Assembly: GCA_001189345.1 (NCBI GenBank)
Contig: LFKV01000008.1
Span: 1 to 64,000 of the forward strand
Length of the DNA stretch: 64,000 bases
Source: Candidatus Paraburkholderia kirkii
GTDB lineage: Bacteria; Pseudomonadota; Gammaproteobacteria; Burkholderiales; Burkholderiaceae
Direction: 5' to 3'
Of this stretch, positions 19,622-29,014 are shown piece after piece. The notes under the pieces were generated by a model. That model did not search any database and had not been told where the DNA came from. It saw nothing but the letters and a program-made list of their open reading frames with translations. Each line of letters starts with the position of its first letter. Position 1 is the first letter of the stretch. A program made the position numbers and the translations under genes.

Positions 19622-20650
19622 ATGAAATTGATGCAAACCGCGCTGGCCGGCCTGATTGGTGCAGTGTTCGCCATCTCCGCGCAAGCAGCCGATATCACTG
19701 GCGCGGGTAGTACCTTCGCAGCTCCGATCTATACCAAGTGGGCGGATGCCTATCAGAAAAACGGCGGCGGCAAGGTCAACTACCAAGGCATCGGATCGTC
19801 GGGCGGTATCAAGCAGATCATCGCGAGGACGGTCGATTTCGCGGGCTCGGACGCTCCCCTCAAAGACGACGAACTCGCGAAGGACGGCCTGTTCCAGTTC
19901 CCGACGGTGGTCGGCGGCGTGGTGCCGGTGATCAACGTGCCGGGCGTGAAAGCCGGTGAGGTGACGCTGTCGGGCCAGGTGCTCGGCGACATTTACCTCG
20001 GCAAGATCAAGAAGTGGAATGATCCGGAGATCGTCGCGCTGAATCCGAAGGTCAAGCTGCCGGACACGGACATCGCCGTGGTTCGCCGCGCCGACGGTTC
20101 GGGCACCAGCTTCATCTGGACGAACTATCTGTCGAAGGTGAACCCGGAGTGGAAGTCGAAGGTCGGCGAAGGCTCGACCGTGAACTGGCCGACCGGCACG
20201 GGCGGCAAGGGCAACGACGGCGTCGCGGCATTCGTGCAGCGTCTGCCGGGCGCGATCGGCTACGTCGAGTGGGCGTACGCGAAGCAGAACAAGATGGCCT
20301 ATGTCGGCATGAAGAACTCCGCCGGCACGGTCGTCGAGCCGAAGACCGACACGTTCAAGGCGGCTGCGGCCGGCGCGGACTGGTCGAAGTTGTTCCAGAT
20401 CCTGACGAACGAGCCGGGCAAGGACGCATGGCCGATCGTCGGCGCGACCTTCGTGCTGCTGCACGCTACGCAGGACAAGGCGGCGCAAGGCACGGAAACG
20501 CTGAAGTTCTTCGACTGGGCGTTCAAGAACGGCAACCAGGCCGCGAACGACCTCGACTACATCTCGCTGCCGGATTCGGTCGTGGCCGAAATCCGCACGC
20601 AATGGAAGGCGAAGGTCAAGGACGCGTCGGGCAAGCGGTCGGCAGAGTAA
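19622..20650 (+). CDS. pstS: Periplasmic phosphate-binding protein
   Basis: High-affinity phosphate receptor of the PstSCAB transporter. The ATG at 19622 follows GGAGGTTAAGA and begins a Sec signal peptide ([20 protein letters not shown], cut after AQA). The mature protein has phosphate-contact motifs [29 protein letters not shown] and [16 protein letters not shown]. 342 residues, intact. It heads the pst-pho operon under the PhoB box; a GC hairpin between it and pstC probably keeps pstS transcript more abundant than the permease genes. Confidence 0.96.
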   Translation: MKLMQTALAGLIGAVFAISAQAADITGAGSTFAAPIYTKWADAYQKNGGGKVNYQGIGSSGGIKQIIARTVDFAGSDAPLKDDELAKDGLFQFPTVVGGVVPVINVPGVKAGEVTLSGQVLGDIYLGKIKKWNDPEIVALNPKVKLPDTDIAVVRRADGSGTSFIWTNYLSKVNPEWKSKVGEGSTVNWPTGTGGKGNDGVAAFVQRLPGAIGYVEWAYAKQNKMAYVGMKNSAGTVVEPKTDTFKAAAAGADWSKLFQILTNEPGKDAWPIVGATFVLLHATQDKAAQGTETLKFFDWAFKNGNQAANDLDYISLPDSVVAEIRTQWKAKVKDASGKRSAE

Positions 20651-20711
20651 GACGAGTCGTTTCAAACTGTCCTAAGCTGCTGAAAGTGCGGACAGGCAGT
20701 AAAGCAAAAAG

Positions 20712-20743
20712 CCGCGCGGCGGGCCGAAAGGCGTGCCGCGCGG
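20712..20743 (+). promoter_or_regulatory. Intercistronic hairpin pstS-pstC
   Basis: CCGCGCGGC and GCCGCGCGG form a 9-bp all-GC stem with no T run. Such structures after binding-protein genes of ABC operons usually stabilise the upstream message or partly stop transcription. Confidence 0.6.
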
Positions 20744-20771
20744 TCTGACACGTAGCGTAACCAAGGCTCCC

Positions 20772-21755
20772 ATGTCGGACATCAACTTAGCGTCGGCACC
20801 GCCGGCAGCGCATACGCAGCGCGCGCCGAGCCGTATCGGCGACATCATTTTCGGCGGCGTCACCCGGCTTGCGGCCGTCGTGACGCTACTTTTGCTTGGC
20901 GGCATCATCGTTTCGCTGATCTTCGCGTCGATGCCGACTATCCAGAAATTCGGTCTTTCGTTCCTCTGGCGCGCGGAGTGGGATGCGCCGAGCAAATCCT
21001 TCGGCGCCCTCGTCCCGATCTACGGCACCATTGCGACCTCGGTCATCGCGCTCATCATCGCGGTGCCGGTGAGTTTCGGCATTGCGCTCTTCCTGACGGA
21101 GCTGTCGCCCGCGTGGCTGCGCCGTCCGCTCGGCCTCGCCATCGAGCTGCTCGCGGCGATTCCGTCGATCGTCTACGGCATGTGGGGCTTGCTCGTGTTC
21201 GCGCCGATCTTCGCGATGTACTTCGAGAAGTCGCTCGGCCACCTGCTCGGCGACGTGCCCGTCATCGGCATGTTCTTCCAGGGCCCGCCGATCGGTATCG
21301 GCATTCTGTGCGCGGGCGTGATTCTCGCGATCATGATCATCCCGTACATCGCTTCGGTCATGCACGACGTGTTCGAAGTCACGCCGGTCCTGCTGAAGGA
21401 ATCGGCGTACGGCATCGGCTGCACGACCTGGGAAGTGATGTGGAAGATCGTGCTACCGTACACGCGCGCCGGCGTGATCGGCGGCGTGATGCTCGGACTC
21501 GGCCGCGCGCTCGGCGAGACGATGGCGGTGACCTTCGTGATCGGCAACACGAACCTGCTCGACAACGTGTCGCTCTTCTCGCCCGGCAACAGCATCACCT
21601 CGGCGCTCGCCAACGAATTCGCTGAAGCGAGCCCGGGCCTGCATACGTCGGCATTGATGGAGCTCGGCCTGATTCTGTTCGTGATCACGTTCTTCGTGCT
21701 CGCGCTCTCGAAACTGATGCTTCTGCGCATGGAACGCGGGGAGGGCCGTAAATAA
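20772..21755 (+). CDS. pstC: Phosphate ABC transporter permease PstC
   Basis: Inner-membrane permease subunit that pairs with PstA. The start at 20772 ([10 protein letters not shown]) is preferred over an upstream one because it matches the family. Six hydrophobic spans are visible, e.g. [40 protein letters not shown] and [17 protein letters not shown]. The EAA loop that contacts PstB is [20 protein letters not shown]. 327 residues, intact. The TAA stop overlaps the pstA ATG (TAATG). Confidence 0.94.
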   Translation: MSDINLASAPPAAHTQRAPSRIGDIIFGGVTRLAAVVTLLLLGGIIVSLIFASMPTIQKFGLSFLWRAEWDAPSKSFGALVPIYGTIATSVIALIIAVPVSFGIALFLTELSPAWLRRPLGLAIELLAAIPSIVYGMWGLLVFAPIFAMYFEKSLGHLLGDVPVIGMFFQGPPIGIGILCAGVILAIMIIPYIASVMHDVFEVTPVLLKESAYGIGCTTWEVMWKIVLPYTRAGVIGGVMLGLGRALGETMAVTFVIGNTNLLDNVSLFSPGNSITSALANEFAEASPGLHTSALMELGLILFVITFFVLALSKLMLLRMERGEGRK

Positions 21756-22642
21756 TGAGCCGTCCCGCTACGTTCAACCAGGACCCGGATCGCGTGCAGG
21801 CCACGCGGCTCAAGCTGCAGCGCCGCCGCCGCGGCACCAACGCGGTCGCGCTGACCCTTTCGCTTGCCGCGATGGCCTTCGGCCTGATCTGGCTCATCTG
21901 GATTCTCTATACGACGCTGAAGCTCGGCATAGGCGGGCTGTCGGTGGATCTGTTCACGCAGTCGACGCCGCCGCCGAACACGGATGGCGGCGGTCTCGCC
22001 AACGCGATCGTCGGCAGCCTGATGCTCGTCGTGCTCGCGACCTGCGTCGGCACGCCGCTCGGCATCCTCGCGGGCGTCTATCTGGCCGAGTACGGCCAGA
22101 AGCGCTGGCTCGCCAACGTCACGCGCTTCATCAACGACATTCTGCTGTCGGCGCCCTCGATCGTCGTCGGTCTGTTCGTGTACGCGCTGGTCGTCGCGAA
22201 GATGGGGCGCTTCTCGGGCTGGGCTGGCGTGATCGCGCTGGGCCTGCTGCAGATTCCGATCGTGATACGCACGACCGAAAACATGCTGAAGCTCGTGCCC
22301 AACGCCTTGCGCGAGGCCGCGTTCGCGCTCGGCACGCCGAAGTGGAAGATGGTGATGTCGATCACGCTGAAGGCGTCGGTGGGCGGCATCGTCACCGGCG
22401 TGCTGCTGGCGGTTGCGCGTATTGCCGGCGAAACCGCGCCGCTGCTGTTCACGGCGCTGTCGAATCAATTTTTCTCGTGGGACATGAATCAGCCGGTGGC
22501 CAACCTGCCGGTGACGATCTACAAGTTCGCGATGAGCCTGTTCCCGCAGTGGCAATCGCTCGCGTGGGCCGGTGTGTTCCTGATTACGCTCGGCGTGCTG
22601 GGTCTGAATATCCTGGCGCGCGCTATTTTCTCGAAGAAATAA
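21755..22642 (+). CDS. pstA: Phosphate ABC transporter permease PstA
   Basis: Second permease subunit. Transmembrane spans include [40 protein letters not shown] and [18 protein letters not shown]. The EAA loop is [21 protein letters not shown] periplasmic loop with [15 protein letters not shown] is typical of PstA. 295 residues, intact, translationally coupled to pstC by a 1-nt overlap and followed by pstB after 15 nt. Confidence 0.94.
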   Translation: MSRPATFNQDPDRVQATRLKLQRRRRGTNAVALTLSLAAMAFGLIWLIWILYTTLKLGIGGLSVDLFTQSTPPPNTDGGGLANAIVGSLMLVVLATCVGTPLGILAGVYLAEYGQKRWLANVTRFINDILLSAPSIVVGLFVYALVVAKMGRFSGWAGVIALGLLQIPIVIRTTENMLKLVPNALREAAFALGTPKWKMVMSITLKASVGGIVTGVLLAVARIAGETAPLLFTALSNQFFSWDMNQPVANLPVTIYKFAMSLFPQWQSLAWAGVFLITLGVLGLNILARAIFSKK

Positions 22643-22657
22643 GGGTGGAGTGATTCC

Positions 22658-23533
22658 ATGAATATGGTCGAAAGTGGTGTCAACCACCTGAATTCGAAGA
22701 CTGAAGAGACGCCCGTCGAGCGCGGTCCGGTTCCGGGCAGCGTGCGTCCGACGCACGGCTCGCAGCCGGCGGATTCGATCAGGCCGAAGATCGAGGTGAA
22801 GAACCTCAACTTCTTCTACAACAAGTATCACGCGCTGAAGAACATCAACCTGCGCATTCCCGAAAAGAAGGTCACGGCCTTCATCGGGCCGTCAGGTTGC
22901 GGCAAGTCCACGCTTCTGCGCACCTTCAACAAGATGTACGCGCTCTATCCGGAGCAGCGCGCCGAAGGCGAGATCCTGATGGACGGCGCGAACCTGCTCG
23001 ATACGACGCGCGACATTTCGCTGCTGCGCGCGGGCGTGGGCATGGTGTTCCAGAAGCCGACGCCGTTCCCGATGTCGATCTATGACAACATTGCGTTCGG
23101 CGTGAAGATGTTCGAGCAGCTCTCGCGCTCGGAGATGGACGACCGCGTGGAATGGGCACTGACGAAAGCCGCGCTCTGGACCGAAGTGAAGGACAAGCTG
23201 CAGCAGAGCGGCTACGGCCTCTCGGGCGGCCAGCAGCAGCGTTTGTGCATCGCGCGCGGCATCGCGATCCGCCCGGAAGTGCTCCTGCTCGACGAGCCTT
23301 GCTCGGCGCTCGATCCGATCTCGACGGGCCGCATCGAGGAGCTGATCGCGGAGCTGAAGAGCGATTACACAGTCGTGATCGTCACGCACAACATGCAGCA
23401 GGCGGCGCGTTGTTCGGACTACACTGCCTATATGTACCTGGGTGAATTGATCGAGTTCGGCGATACCGAAAAGATCTTCATCAAGCCGGCCCGCAAGGAA
23501 ACGGAAGACTACATCACGGGCCGCTTCGGCTGA
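22658..23533 (+). CDS. pstB: Phosphate ABC transporter ATPase
   Basis: Energises PstCA and takes part in phosphate signalling with PhoU and PhoR. Walker A is GPSGCGKST (about 76-84), signature LSGGQQQRL (about 187), Walker [15 protein letters not shown]-loop VTHNMQQA. The last residues ([10 protein letters not shown]) are typical. 291 residues including a ~40-residue extra N-terminus rich in Pro/Glu before [17 protein letters not shown]. Intact. Confidence 0.96.
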   Translation: MNMVESGVNHLNSKTEETPVERGPVPGSVRPTHGSQPADSIRPKIEVKNLNFFYNKYHALKNINLRIPEKKVTAFIGPSGCGKSTLLRTFNKMYALYPEQRAEGEILMDGANLLDTTRDISLLRAGVGMVFQKPTPFPMSIYDNIAFGVKMFEQLSRSEMDDRVEWALTKAALWTEVKDKLQQSGYGLSGGQQQRLCIARGIAIRPEVLLLDEPCSALDPISTGRIEELIAELKSDYTVVIVTHNMQQAARCSDYTAYMYLGELIEFGDTEKIFIKPARKETEDYITGRFG

Positions 23534-23572
23534 TCTTCGGCCAGGTGAAACACAAGGGCTTAAGGAGCACAT

Positions 23573-24277
23573 ATGTCCGATAAACATCTCTCGAGCCAGT
23601 TCGACGCTGACCTCAACGCGGTGTCGTCGAAAGTGCTGGAAATGGGCGGCCTGGTCGAGTCGCAGATCATCGCGGCGATGCAGGCGCTGAACGAGTTCGA
23701 CATCGGCATCGCGGATCAGGTGATCGCGGCCGAAGCGCGCCTGAACACGATGGAAGTCGAGATCGACGAGGAGTGCAGCAACATCATCGCGCGCCGCCAG
23801 CCGGCCGCGCGCGACCTGCGTCTGCTCATGGCGATCTCGAAGACCATCACGAACCTCGAGCGCGCCGGCGACGAAGCCGAGAAGATCGCCAAGCGCGTGA
23901 AGCGCATCAACGAGGACGGCGCGGGCCGCACGGTGAACATCGCCGAGATCAGGCTCTCGGGCGAGATGGCGGTGTCGATCCTGCGCCGCGCGCTCGACGC
24001 GTTCGCGCGTCTCGACACGGTGGCCGCCGCGCAGATCGTGTGCGACGACAAGGCGATCGACGACGAATTCCGCGCGTTCGTGCGCAAGCTCGTGACGTAC
24101 ATGATGGAAGACCCGCGCACGATCTCGGCGGGCCTCGACTATCTGTTCATCGCGAAGGCGGTGGAGCGGATCGGCGATCACGCGAAGAACATCGCCGAAT
24201 TCATCATCTATATCGTCAAGGGCACGGACGTGCGGCATGTCTCGCGCGACCAGCTCGAGCGCGAGGCGCTGAACTGA
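23573..24277 (+). CDS. phoU: Phosphate signalling regulator PhoU
   Basis: Helical-bundle protein that couples Pst activity to PhoR and keeps the Pho regulon off when phosphate is plentiful. Two PhoU repeats with the metal-binding E/DxxxD pattern are present: MEVEIDEECSNIIARRQPAA and DDKAIDDEFRAFVRKLVTYM. LRLLMAISKTITNLERAGDEAEKIAKR and AVERIGDHAKNIAE are conserved signatures. 234 residues, intact, 39 nt after pstB with AAGGAG ahead of the ATG. Confidence 0.95.
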   Translation: MSDKHLSSQFDADLNAVSSKVLEMGGLVESQIIAAMQALNEFDIGIADQVIAAEARLNTMEVEIDEECSNIIARRQPAARDLRLLMAISKTITNLERAGDEAEKIAKRVKRINEDGAGRTVNIAEIRLSGEMAVSILRRALDAFARLDTVAAAQIVCDDKAIDDEFRAFVRKLVTYMMEDPRTISAGLDYLFIAKAVERIGDHAKNIAEFIIYIVKGTDVRHVSRDQLEREALN

Positions 24278-24328
24278 CCGCCGGTCGCGCGAAACGTTTC
24301 ACTCCAAGCAAAAGGTCAAGAGGTGCTG

Positions 24329-25030
24329 ATGCCCAGCAGTATCCTCGTCGTCGAAGACGAACCCGCGATCTCCGAATTGATCTCGGTGAATCTCCAACAT
24401 GCGGGACATTGCCCCATTCGTGCGTATAACGCGGAACAGGCGCAAAACCTGATCAGCGACGTGCTGCCCGATCTCGTGCTGCTCGACTGGATGCTGCCCG
24501 GCAAGTCGGGTATTGCGTTCGCGCGCGAACTGCGCAACAACGAGCGCACCAAGTACATTCCGATCATCATGCTCACGGCTCGCGGCGACGAGCAGGACAA
24601 GGTGCTCGGTCTCGAGATCGGCGCGGACGACTACGTCACCAAGCCGTTCTCGCCGAAGGAACTGATGGCGCGCATCAAGGCGGTCCTGCGCCGGCGTGCG
24701 CCGCAGCTCACGGAAGACGTGGTTGCGATCCATGGTCTGCGCCTCGATCCGGCGACGCATCGTGTCGCGGCGAATCATTCGGGCAACGACATCAAGCTCG
24801 ATCTCGGCCCGACCGAATTCCGGCTGCTGCATTTCTTCATGACGCATCCGGAGCGCGTGCACAGCCGCACGCAATTGCTGGATCAGGTGTGGGGCGATCA
24901 CGTGTTCGTCGAGGAACGCACGGTCGACGTGCATATCAAACGTCTGCGCGCCGCCCTCAAGCCCGCGGGCTGCGATGCTATGATCGAGACGGTGCGCGGC
25001 AGCGGGTACCGGCTTGCGAAGAGTGCTTGA
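24329..25030 (+). CDS. phoB: Phosphate response regulator PhoB
   Basis: OmpR-family activator of phosphate-starvation genes; it should bind the box at 19536. The start at 24329 (MPSSILVVEDEP) is chosen over a GTG two codons upstream because of the AAGAGG spacing. Receiver domain: EDE acidic pocket, phosphoacceptor Asp in LVLLDWMLPG (about residue 53), LTARGDE and TKPFSPKEL with the conserved Lys. The winged-helix effector domain ends HIKRLRAALKPAG and ETVRGSGYRLAK. 233 residues, intact. Confidence 0.95.
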   Translation: MPSSILVVEDEPAISELISVNLQHAGHCPIRAYNAEQAQNLISDVLPDLVLLDWMLPGKSGIAFARELRNNERTKYIPIIMLTARGDEQDKVLGLEIGADDYVTKPFSPKELMARIKAVLRRRAPQLTEDVVAIHGLRLDPATHRVAANHSGNDIKLDLGPTEFRLLHFFMTHPERVHSRTQLLDQVWGDHVFVEERTVDVHIKRLRAALKPAGCDAMIETVRGSGYRLAKSA

Positions 25031-25093
25031 GCCCGGGCTTGACGAACTTCGTTCGACATTGCCGTATCAACGACACTCGGATTCACCGACAAC

Positions 25094-26407
25094 ATGAACA
25101 TCATCTGGACGCGTGCCATCGTGTCCCTCGCGCTGCTCGCCACGCTCTGCGCCGCGATCGGCGCATTCGCCGGGGTGCGCGTCGCGCTCGCCTTTGCGGT
25201 GCTCATGCTCGTCGTGCAGGGCTTCTTCGTCACGTATCACATGCAGCGGCTGTGGCGGCTGCTCGAGGTGCCGGTCTACGGCGAGGTTCCGAGCGCGCTC
25301 GGCATCTGGGGCGAAATCTACTATCGCCTGCACAAGCTCGCGAAGCGCTGGCACGCGCAGGTGCGGCAGGTCGAGCAGCAGCATGCGCGTTTCATTCAGG
25401 CCATTCAGGCGTCGCCCAACGGTGTCGCGATGCTCGACGATCACGATCAGATCGAGTGGTGCAACGCGATCGCCGAGGAGCATTTCGGTCTCGATGTGAA
25501 GCGTGATCTGCGCCAGCACATCACGCATCTCGTGCGTCAGCCGGATTTCATCCGCTATCTGAACTCGCACCATTACGAAGAGATGCTCGTGATGCGCGGC
25601 ATGGGCGTGAACCGCAAATACACGGTCTCGGTGCAGGTGTTTCCGTATGGCGACAACCGCAAGCTCATTCTCACGCAGGACATCACCGAACTCGAGCGCA
25701 CGGATTCGATGCGGCGCGACTTCGTGGCCAACGTCTCGCACGAGCTGAAGACGCCGCTCACGGTGCTTTCCGGCTTCCTCGAGACGATGCGTGAGCTGCC
25801 GCTCGACGAAGCCGACCGCATGCGTTATCTGGACATGATGGAGCAGCAGGCGTCGCGCATGCAGAACATCGTGCGCGATCTGCTCGTGCTGGCCAACCTG
25901 GAGGGCGACATGCGTCCGCCCGGCGACGAACTGCTCGACATGCGCGCGGTGATGCGCCATCTGGAGGACGATGCGAACAACTTGTCGAGCGGGCGGCATC
26001 GCATCGAGTTCCATAGCGACGATGCGCTGACGATAGCGGGTGCGGAAACGGAGGTGATGAGCGCGCTCGGGAACCTGGTCACGAACGCGGTGCGATATAC
26101 GCCGGACGGCGGCGCGATCGACGTGTCGTGGCAGCGCGTGAAGGATCGCGCGGTGTTCACGGTGCGCGATAGCGGGCTCGGCATTCCGGCGGAGCATATT
26201 CCGCGGCTGACCGAGCGTTTCTATCGCGTGGATCGCAGCCGCTCGCGGGATACGGGTGGCACGGGGCTGGGGCTTGCCATCGTCAAGCATGTGTTGCAGC
26301 GACACAATGCCGAGCTCGACGTGAAGAGTGAAGTGGGGAGGGGGAGTACGTTCATCGTGCGGTTTCCCGCTTCGCGGACGGCTATGAGGAAGTCGTTGGC
26401 AGCATAG
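25094..26407 (+). CDS. phoR: Phosphate sensor histidine kinase PhoR
   Basis: Membrane-anchored kinase that phosphorylates PhoB under phosphate limitation. Two N-terminal hydrophobic spans (residues about 5-45) have almost no periplasmic loop, as expected for a sensor that reads Pst/PhoU rather than external ligand. A PAS domain follows (about 95-190, FIQAIQASPNGVAMLDDHDQ). H-box DFVANVSHELKTPLTVL (His about 216), N-box NLVTNAVRYTP, G1 DSGLGIP, G2 GTGLGLAIVKH. 437 residues, intact. The usual next gene, ppk, is absent; an IS begins 16 nt after the stop. Confidence 0.95.
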   Translation: MNIIWTRAIVSLALLATLCAAIGAFAGVRVALAFAVLMLVVQGFFVTYHMQRLWRLLEVPVYGEVPSALGIWGEIYYRLHKLAKRWHAQVRQVEQQHARFIQAIQASPNGVAMLDDHDQIEWCNAIAEEHFGLDVKRDLRQHITHLVRQPDFIRYLNSHHYEEMLVMRGMGVNRKYTVSVQVFPYGDNRKLILTQDITELERTDSMRRDFVANVSHELKTPLTVLSGFLETMRELPLDEADRMRYLDMMEQQASRMQNIVRDLLVLANLEGDMRPPGDELLDMRAVMRHLEDDANNLSSGRHRIEFHSDDALTIAGAETEVMSALGNLVTNAVRYTPDGGAIDVSWQRVKDRAVFTVRDSGLGIPAEHIPRLTERFYRVDRSRSRDTGGTGLGLAIVKHVLQRHNAELDVKSEVGRGSTFIVRFPASRTAMRKSLAA

Positions 26408-26460
26408 GGGGTTGGGTTTTGGTTGGACTTGCCCCCGCATAACCGGACAGCCGGTCCCGC

Positions 26461-27558
26461 TTAGGTTGGAGGATTTGCTTGCCGATGAAACTCGCGCGGC
26501 GAGCGGTATTTAAGGGCGCTATGCGGGTGTGACTCGTTATCGTGGTCGAACGCGATGGCCAGATTTTGCAGCGCCGTCCTGGCGTCGGGTTTCGGCATCC
26601 ACGAAACGTAATCACGCTTTATCGTTTCGTAATCACGCTTTATCGTTTTAACGAAGCTCTCGGCCATCCCGTTGCTTTGCGGACTTCTGACGGGTGTCGT
26701 TACTGGCTTCAGTCCGATTTTTCGAGAGAACTTCAATGTGTCATCGGCAATGTAGCAGGAACCATCGCCGCTTAACCACTCGACTTCCCTGTCGGCCTTC
26801 AACGCGCCGGTGAAGCGGTTCTCGACGGCTTGAAGCATGACGTCACGCACCATATCGCCAGTGTAACCGCCTGTGCTCGCGGCCCAACTCATGGCTTCGC
26901 GGTCGCAACAGTCGAGTGCGAAGACGACACGCAATGGGACACCGGCATCGCAGCGGAATTCGAAGCCATCCGAGCACCAGCGCATGTTGCTGCTATCCAC
27001 CGCGACCTTGCCGTCATGCCGACGCGTAGACGAGGCGTGCCGAGGGCGATGTTCAAGCAGCAGGCCGTGGCGACGCATCACGCGATACACGCGCTTTGCA
27101 TTTACTCGCGGTTGAGCCAGCATGTCCCGGCTTCGCCTCAGCAACGCCCAAGCACCTCGGTATCCATACGTCGGCGCGTCGCCTAACAACTCATGAAGTT
27201 CGGCGACAAGCGCCGTGTCGTCGAGCACGGGCATCTTGCGCCGGTCGACCCAGTCAGCCGGCCGCTTCGACTTGACTGCGAGATTCGAGCGCGACACCCC
27301 CAGGACTTCACAGACCGTCTTCAACGGTCGTCCCCCGGCAGCAATGGTGAGCGCAGTCAATTTTTTTGTTCGACCATACTCCACTGCTTCACGGAGGATT
27401 TCTACCTCCATTGTCTTCTTTCCTAGCAATCGCTGCAGCTCGCGAATCTGCTTCATTGCTTCGGCTAGGTCAGATGCCGGCACCACGTGCTCGCCGGCAG
27501 ACCACCGATAGGCTCTCGTCCTGATAGAGCTTGCGCCAGCCGAAGACTTGGTTGGCAT
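26461..27558 (-). pseudogene. IS2-type orfB transposase with altered active site and 21-bp duplication
   Basis: DDE integrase-type transposase. It opens with the OrfA leucine-zipper part ([40 protein letters not shown]), then a second helix-turn-helix and the catalytic core RWCSDGFEF (first D), [14 protein letters not shown], and [16 protein letters not shown] (E). In IS2 the second catalytic Asp is in LTDNGSCY; here the aligned residues are LSGDGSCY, so that Asp is Gly (26767-26769). Immediately after the catalytic Glu a perfect in-frame 21-bp tandem duplication doubles KRDY-ETI. Both changes make activity unlikely. The frame is otherwise open for 365 codons to 26461. Confidence 0.75.
26607..26648. 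repeat. Perfect 21-bp tandem duplication inside orfB
   Basis: Positions 26607-26627 are repeated exactly at 26628-26648. The duplication adds seven residues to orfB directly after the catalytic Glu helix; relatives go straight from TIKRDY to VSWMPKPD-like sequence. Confidence 0.9.
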
Positions 27559-27691
27559 TCACTTGATGTCGGCGAGCGACGCCAGAGACCGTTGTACCGG
27601 GCTCGAAAGTCTCGCGAACTATCGCTAGTTTCTCTTCAATTGAACGCCGGCGGCGCTGCTCCGGCTGGGTCAGAACTTCTAGAGGTTCCAC
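27470..27691 (-). CDS. IS2-type orfA, helix-turn-helix part
   Basis: 73-residue OrfA N-terminus with the IS3-family helix-turn-helix ([40 protein letters not shown]). In IS2 the same frame continues into the leucine zipper, and frameshifting to orfB happens after it. Here the zipper sits in the orfB frame, and orfA stops soon after SLSVVC. The switch lies around 27500-27520. Either the programmed frameshift site is in a different place in this subgroup or orfA has lost bases. Confidence 0.65.
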   Translation of the reverse strand: MEPLEVLTQPEQRRRRSIEEKLAIVRETFEPGTTVSGVARRHQVNANQVFGWRKLYQDESLSVVCRRARGAGI

Positions 27692-27827
27692 GTTGTGACT
27701 AGGCTTAAAACATAGGCAGAAGACTACCTCAAAATTTAAGCGTCACCGCATGTCCGGCTTTTGCGGGGGACGGCCCATTTTTAGTACCTAATCTATGCGC
27801 GAACACTTCGACTGACGACGAATACGC

Positions 27828-28730
27828 ATGGATCGATTCAAGCAGATAGAAACGTTCGCCTCGGTCGCGGCGAAGGGCAGCCTGTCGGCGGCGGTGCAGG
27901 CGGAAGGCATCGCGCCGGCCGTCATCGGTCGCAGGCTCGATGCGCTGGAAGAGCGGCTTGGCGTCAAGCTGCTCGTGCGCACGACGCGCAGAATCACGCT
28001 CACCTTCGAAGGCTCTGCGTTTCTGGAGGACTGCCAGCGCATCATCAACGACATGCAGAACGCCGAGGCGAGCGTGTCGGCGGGCGGCGTGAAGGCGAGC
28101 GGGCACCTGCGCGTGTCTGCGCCGGCGGGTTTCGGGCGCCGGCACGTCGCGCCGCTCGTGCCGAAGTTTACGGCACAGTATCCGGACGTCTCCGTGAGTC
28201 TCGATCTGACCGATCGCATGGTCGATCTTGTCAACGAAGGATTCGACTGCGCGGTGCGCCTGGGCGAACTGCCGGATTCGTCGCTGGTTTCGTTGGAGCT
28301 CGGAGAGAACCGGTGCGTGTGCGTCGCGTCGCCGGACTATCTCGCGCAGCGCGGCGAGCCCGCCGATCTCGCGGTGCTCGCGCACCACAATTGTTTTGCG
28401 CTCGCGGCGTCGGCGAATCAGCAGCGCGGCTGGGTGTTTCAGCAGGACGGCAAGATCGTGACGATCAAGTTCTCCGGCACGATGGAATGCTCGGACGGCG
28501 CGGTGCTGCACGAGTGGTGTCTGGAAGGCCGGGGGTTGGCGTGGTGCTCGTGGTGGGAGGTCGGCGAGGACATCGCGGCGGGGCGGCTCGTGAGCGTGCT
28601 CGATGCATTCGCCGCCCCACCGATCGGCATCCATGCGGTGTTTCCGCAGAGAAGGCACTTGCCGTTGCGCGTGCAGTTGTTTCTCGATCTGCTCAAGCAT
28701 ACGTACAGCGCTCCGGGATATTGGGGATAG
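27828..28730 (+). CDS. LysR-family transcriptional regulator
   Basis: N-terminal winged helix-turn-helix (FKQIETFASVAAKGSLSAAV, IGRRLDALEERLGVKLLVRT), then the periplasmic-binding-like effector domain (SGHLRVSAPAGFGRRHVAPL, RMVDLVNEGFDCAVRLGELP). The DNA-binding domain belongs to the AaeR/DmlR-like group by wording; the effector is unknown. 300 residues, intact. It follows the IS by 50 nt, so its native promoter may have been displaced. In related genomes a LysR gene lies near uspA and aceA, which fits the order here. Confidence 0.88.
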   Translation: MDRFKQIETFASVAAKGSLSAAVQAEGIAPAVIGRRLDALEERLGVKLLVRTTRRITLTFEGSAFLEDCQRIINDMQNAEASVSAGGVKASGHLRVSAPAGFGRRHVAPLVPKFTAQYPDVSVSLDLTDRMVDLVNEGFDCAVRLGELPDSSLVSLELGENRCVCVASPDYLAQRGEPADLAVLAHHNCFALAASANQQRGWVFQQDGKIVTIKFSGTMECSDGAVLHEWCLEGRGLAWCSWWEVGEDIAAGRLVSVLDAFAAPPIGIHAVFPQRRHLPLRVQLFLDLLKHTYSAPGYWG

Positions 28731-29014
28731 GCCGTGCGGCGGGATGCGCCGGCCAGCGGTCCGCGGCGCCCTTGCGATCGTCCGACGCTCGCGCATCCGG
28801 GGAACGGTACGGATTCCTATGCAAGTCCATTGCCGCGAAATCGCGCCGGCTCAACCAACGGATTCTCGCGGGCGCCTGTCTCGGACACACGCCGGCAGGT
28901 ATGGAACGAATCTGCCCGGAACGACGCTTCGCCACATCCACGCGTGGAAATTTCCTCCGCGGCCGTGCGCCTGACTACAATGAAAGCGTGCCCCGACGTT
29001 CCAAGGAGGACGCC

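Larger units (their letters stand above)
26424..27777 (-). mobile_element. IS2-type element (IS3 family)
   Basis: Both ends start with TGG, as in IS2: TGGACTTGCCCCCGCATAAC at 26424 and, on the other strand from 27777, TGGGCCGTCCCCCGCAAAAG. The remaining inner bases (CCGGACA...CGGT..CGCTTA) also match as imperfect inverted repeats of about 40 bp. Length 1354 bp, with orfA then orfB reading leftward. No clean 5-bp target duplication is visible (TTGGT on one side, TTTTT on the other), which suggests a rearrangement at this copy. It lies exactly between phoR and a LysR gene that are not normal neighbours. Confidence 0.85.

Noticed and set aside
28731-29014. A gene in the LysR-uspA gap
   Set aside because: The open frames here are out-of-frame continuations of the LysR gene or uspA, without ribosome sites.
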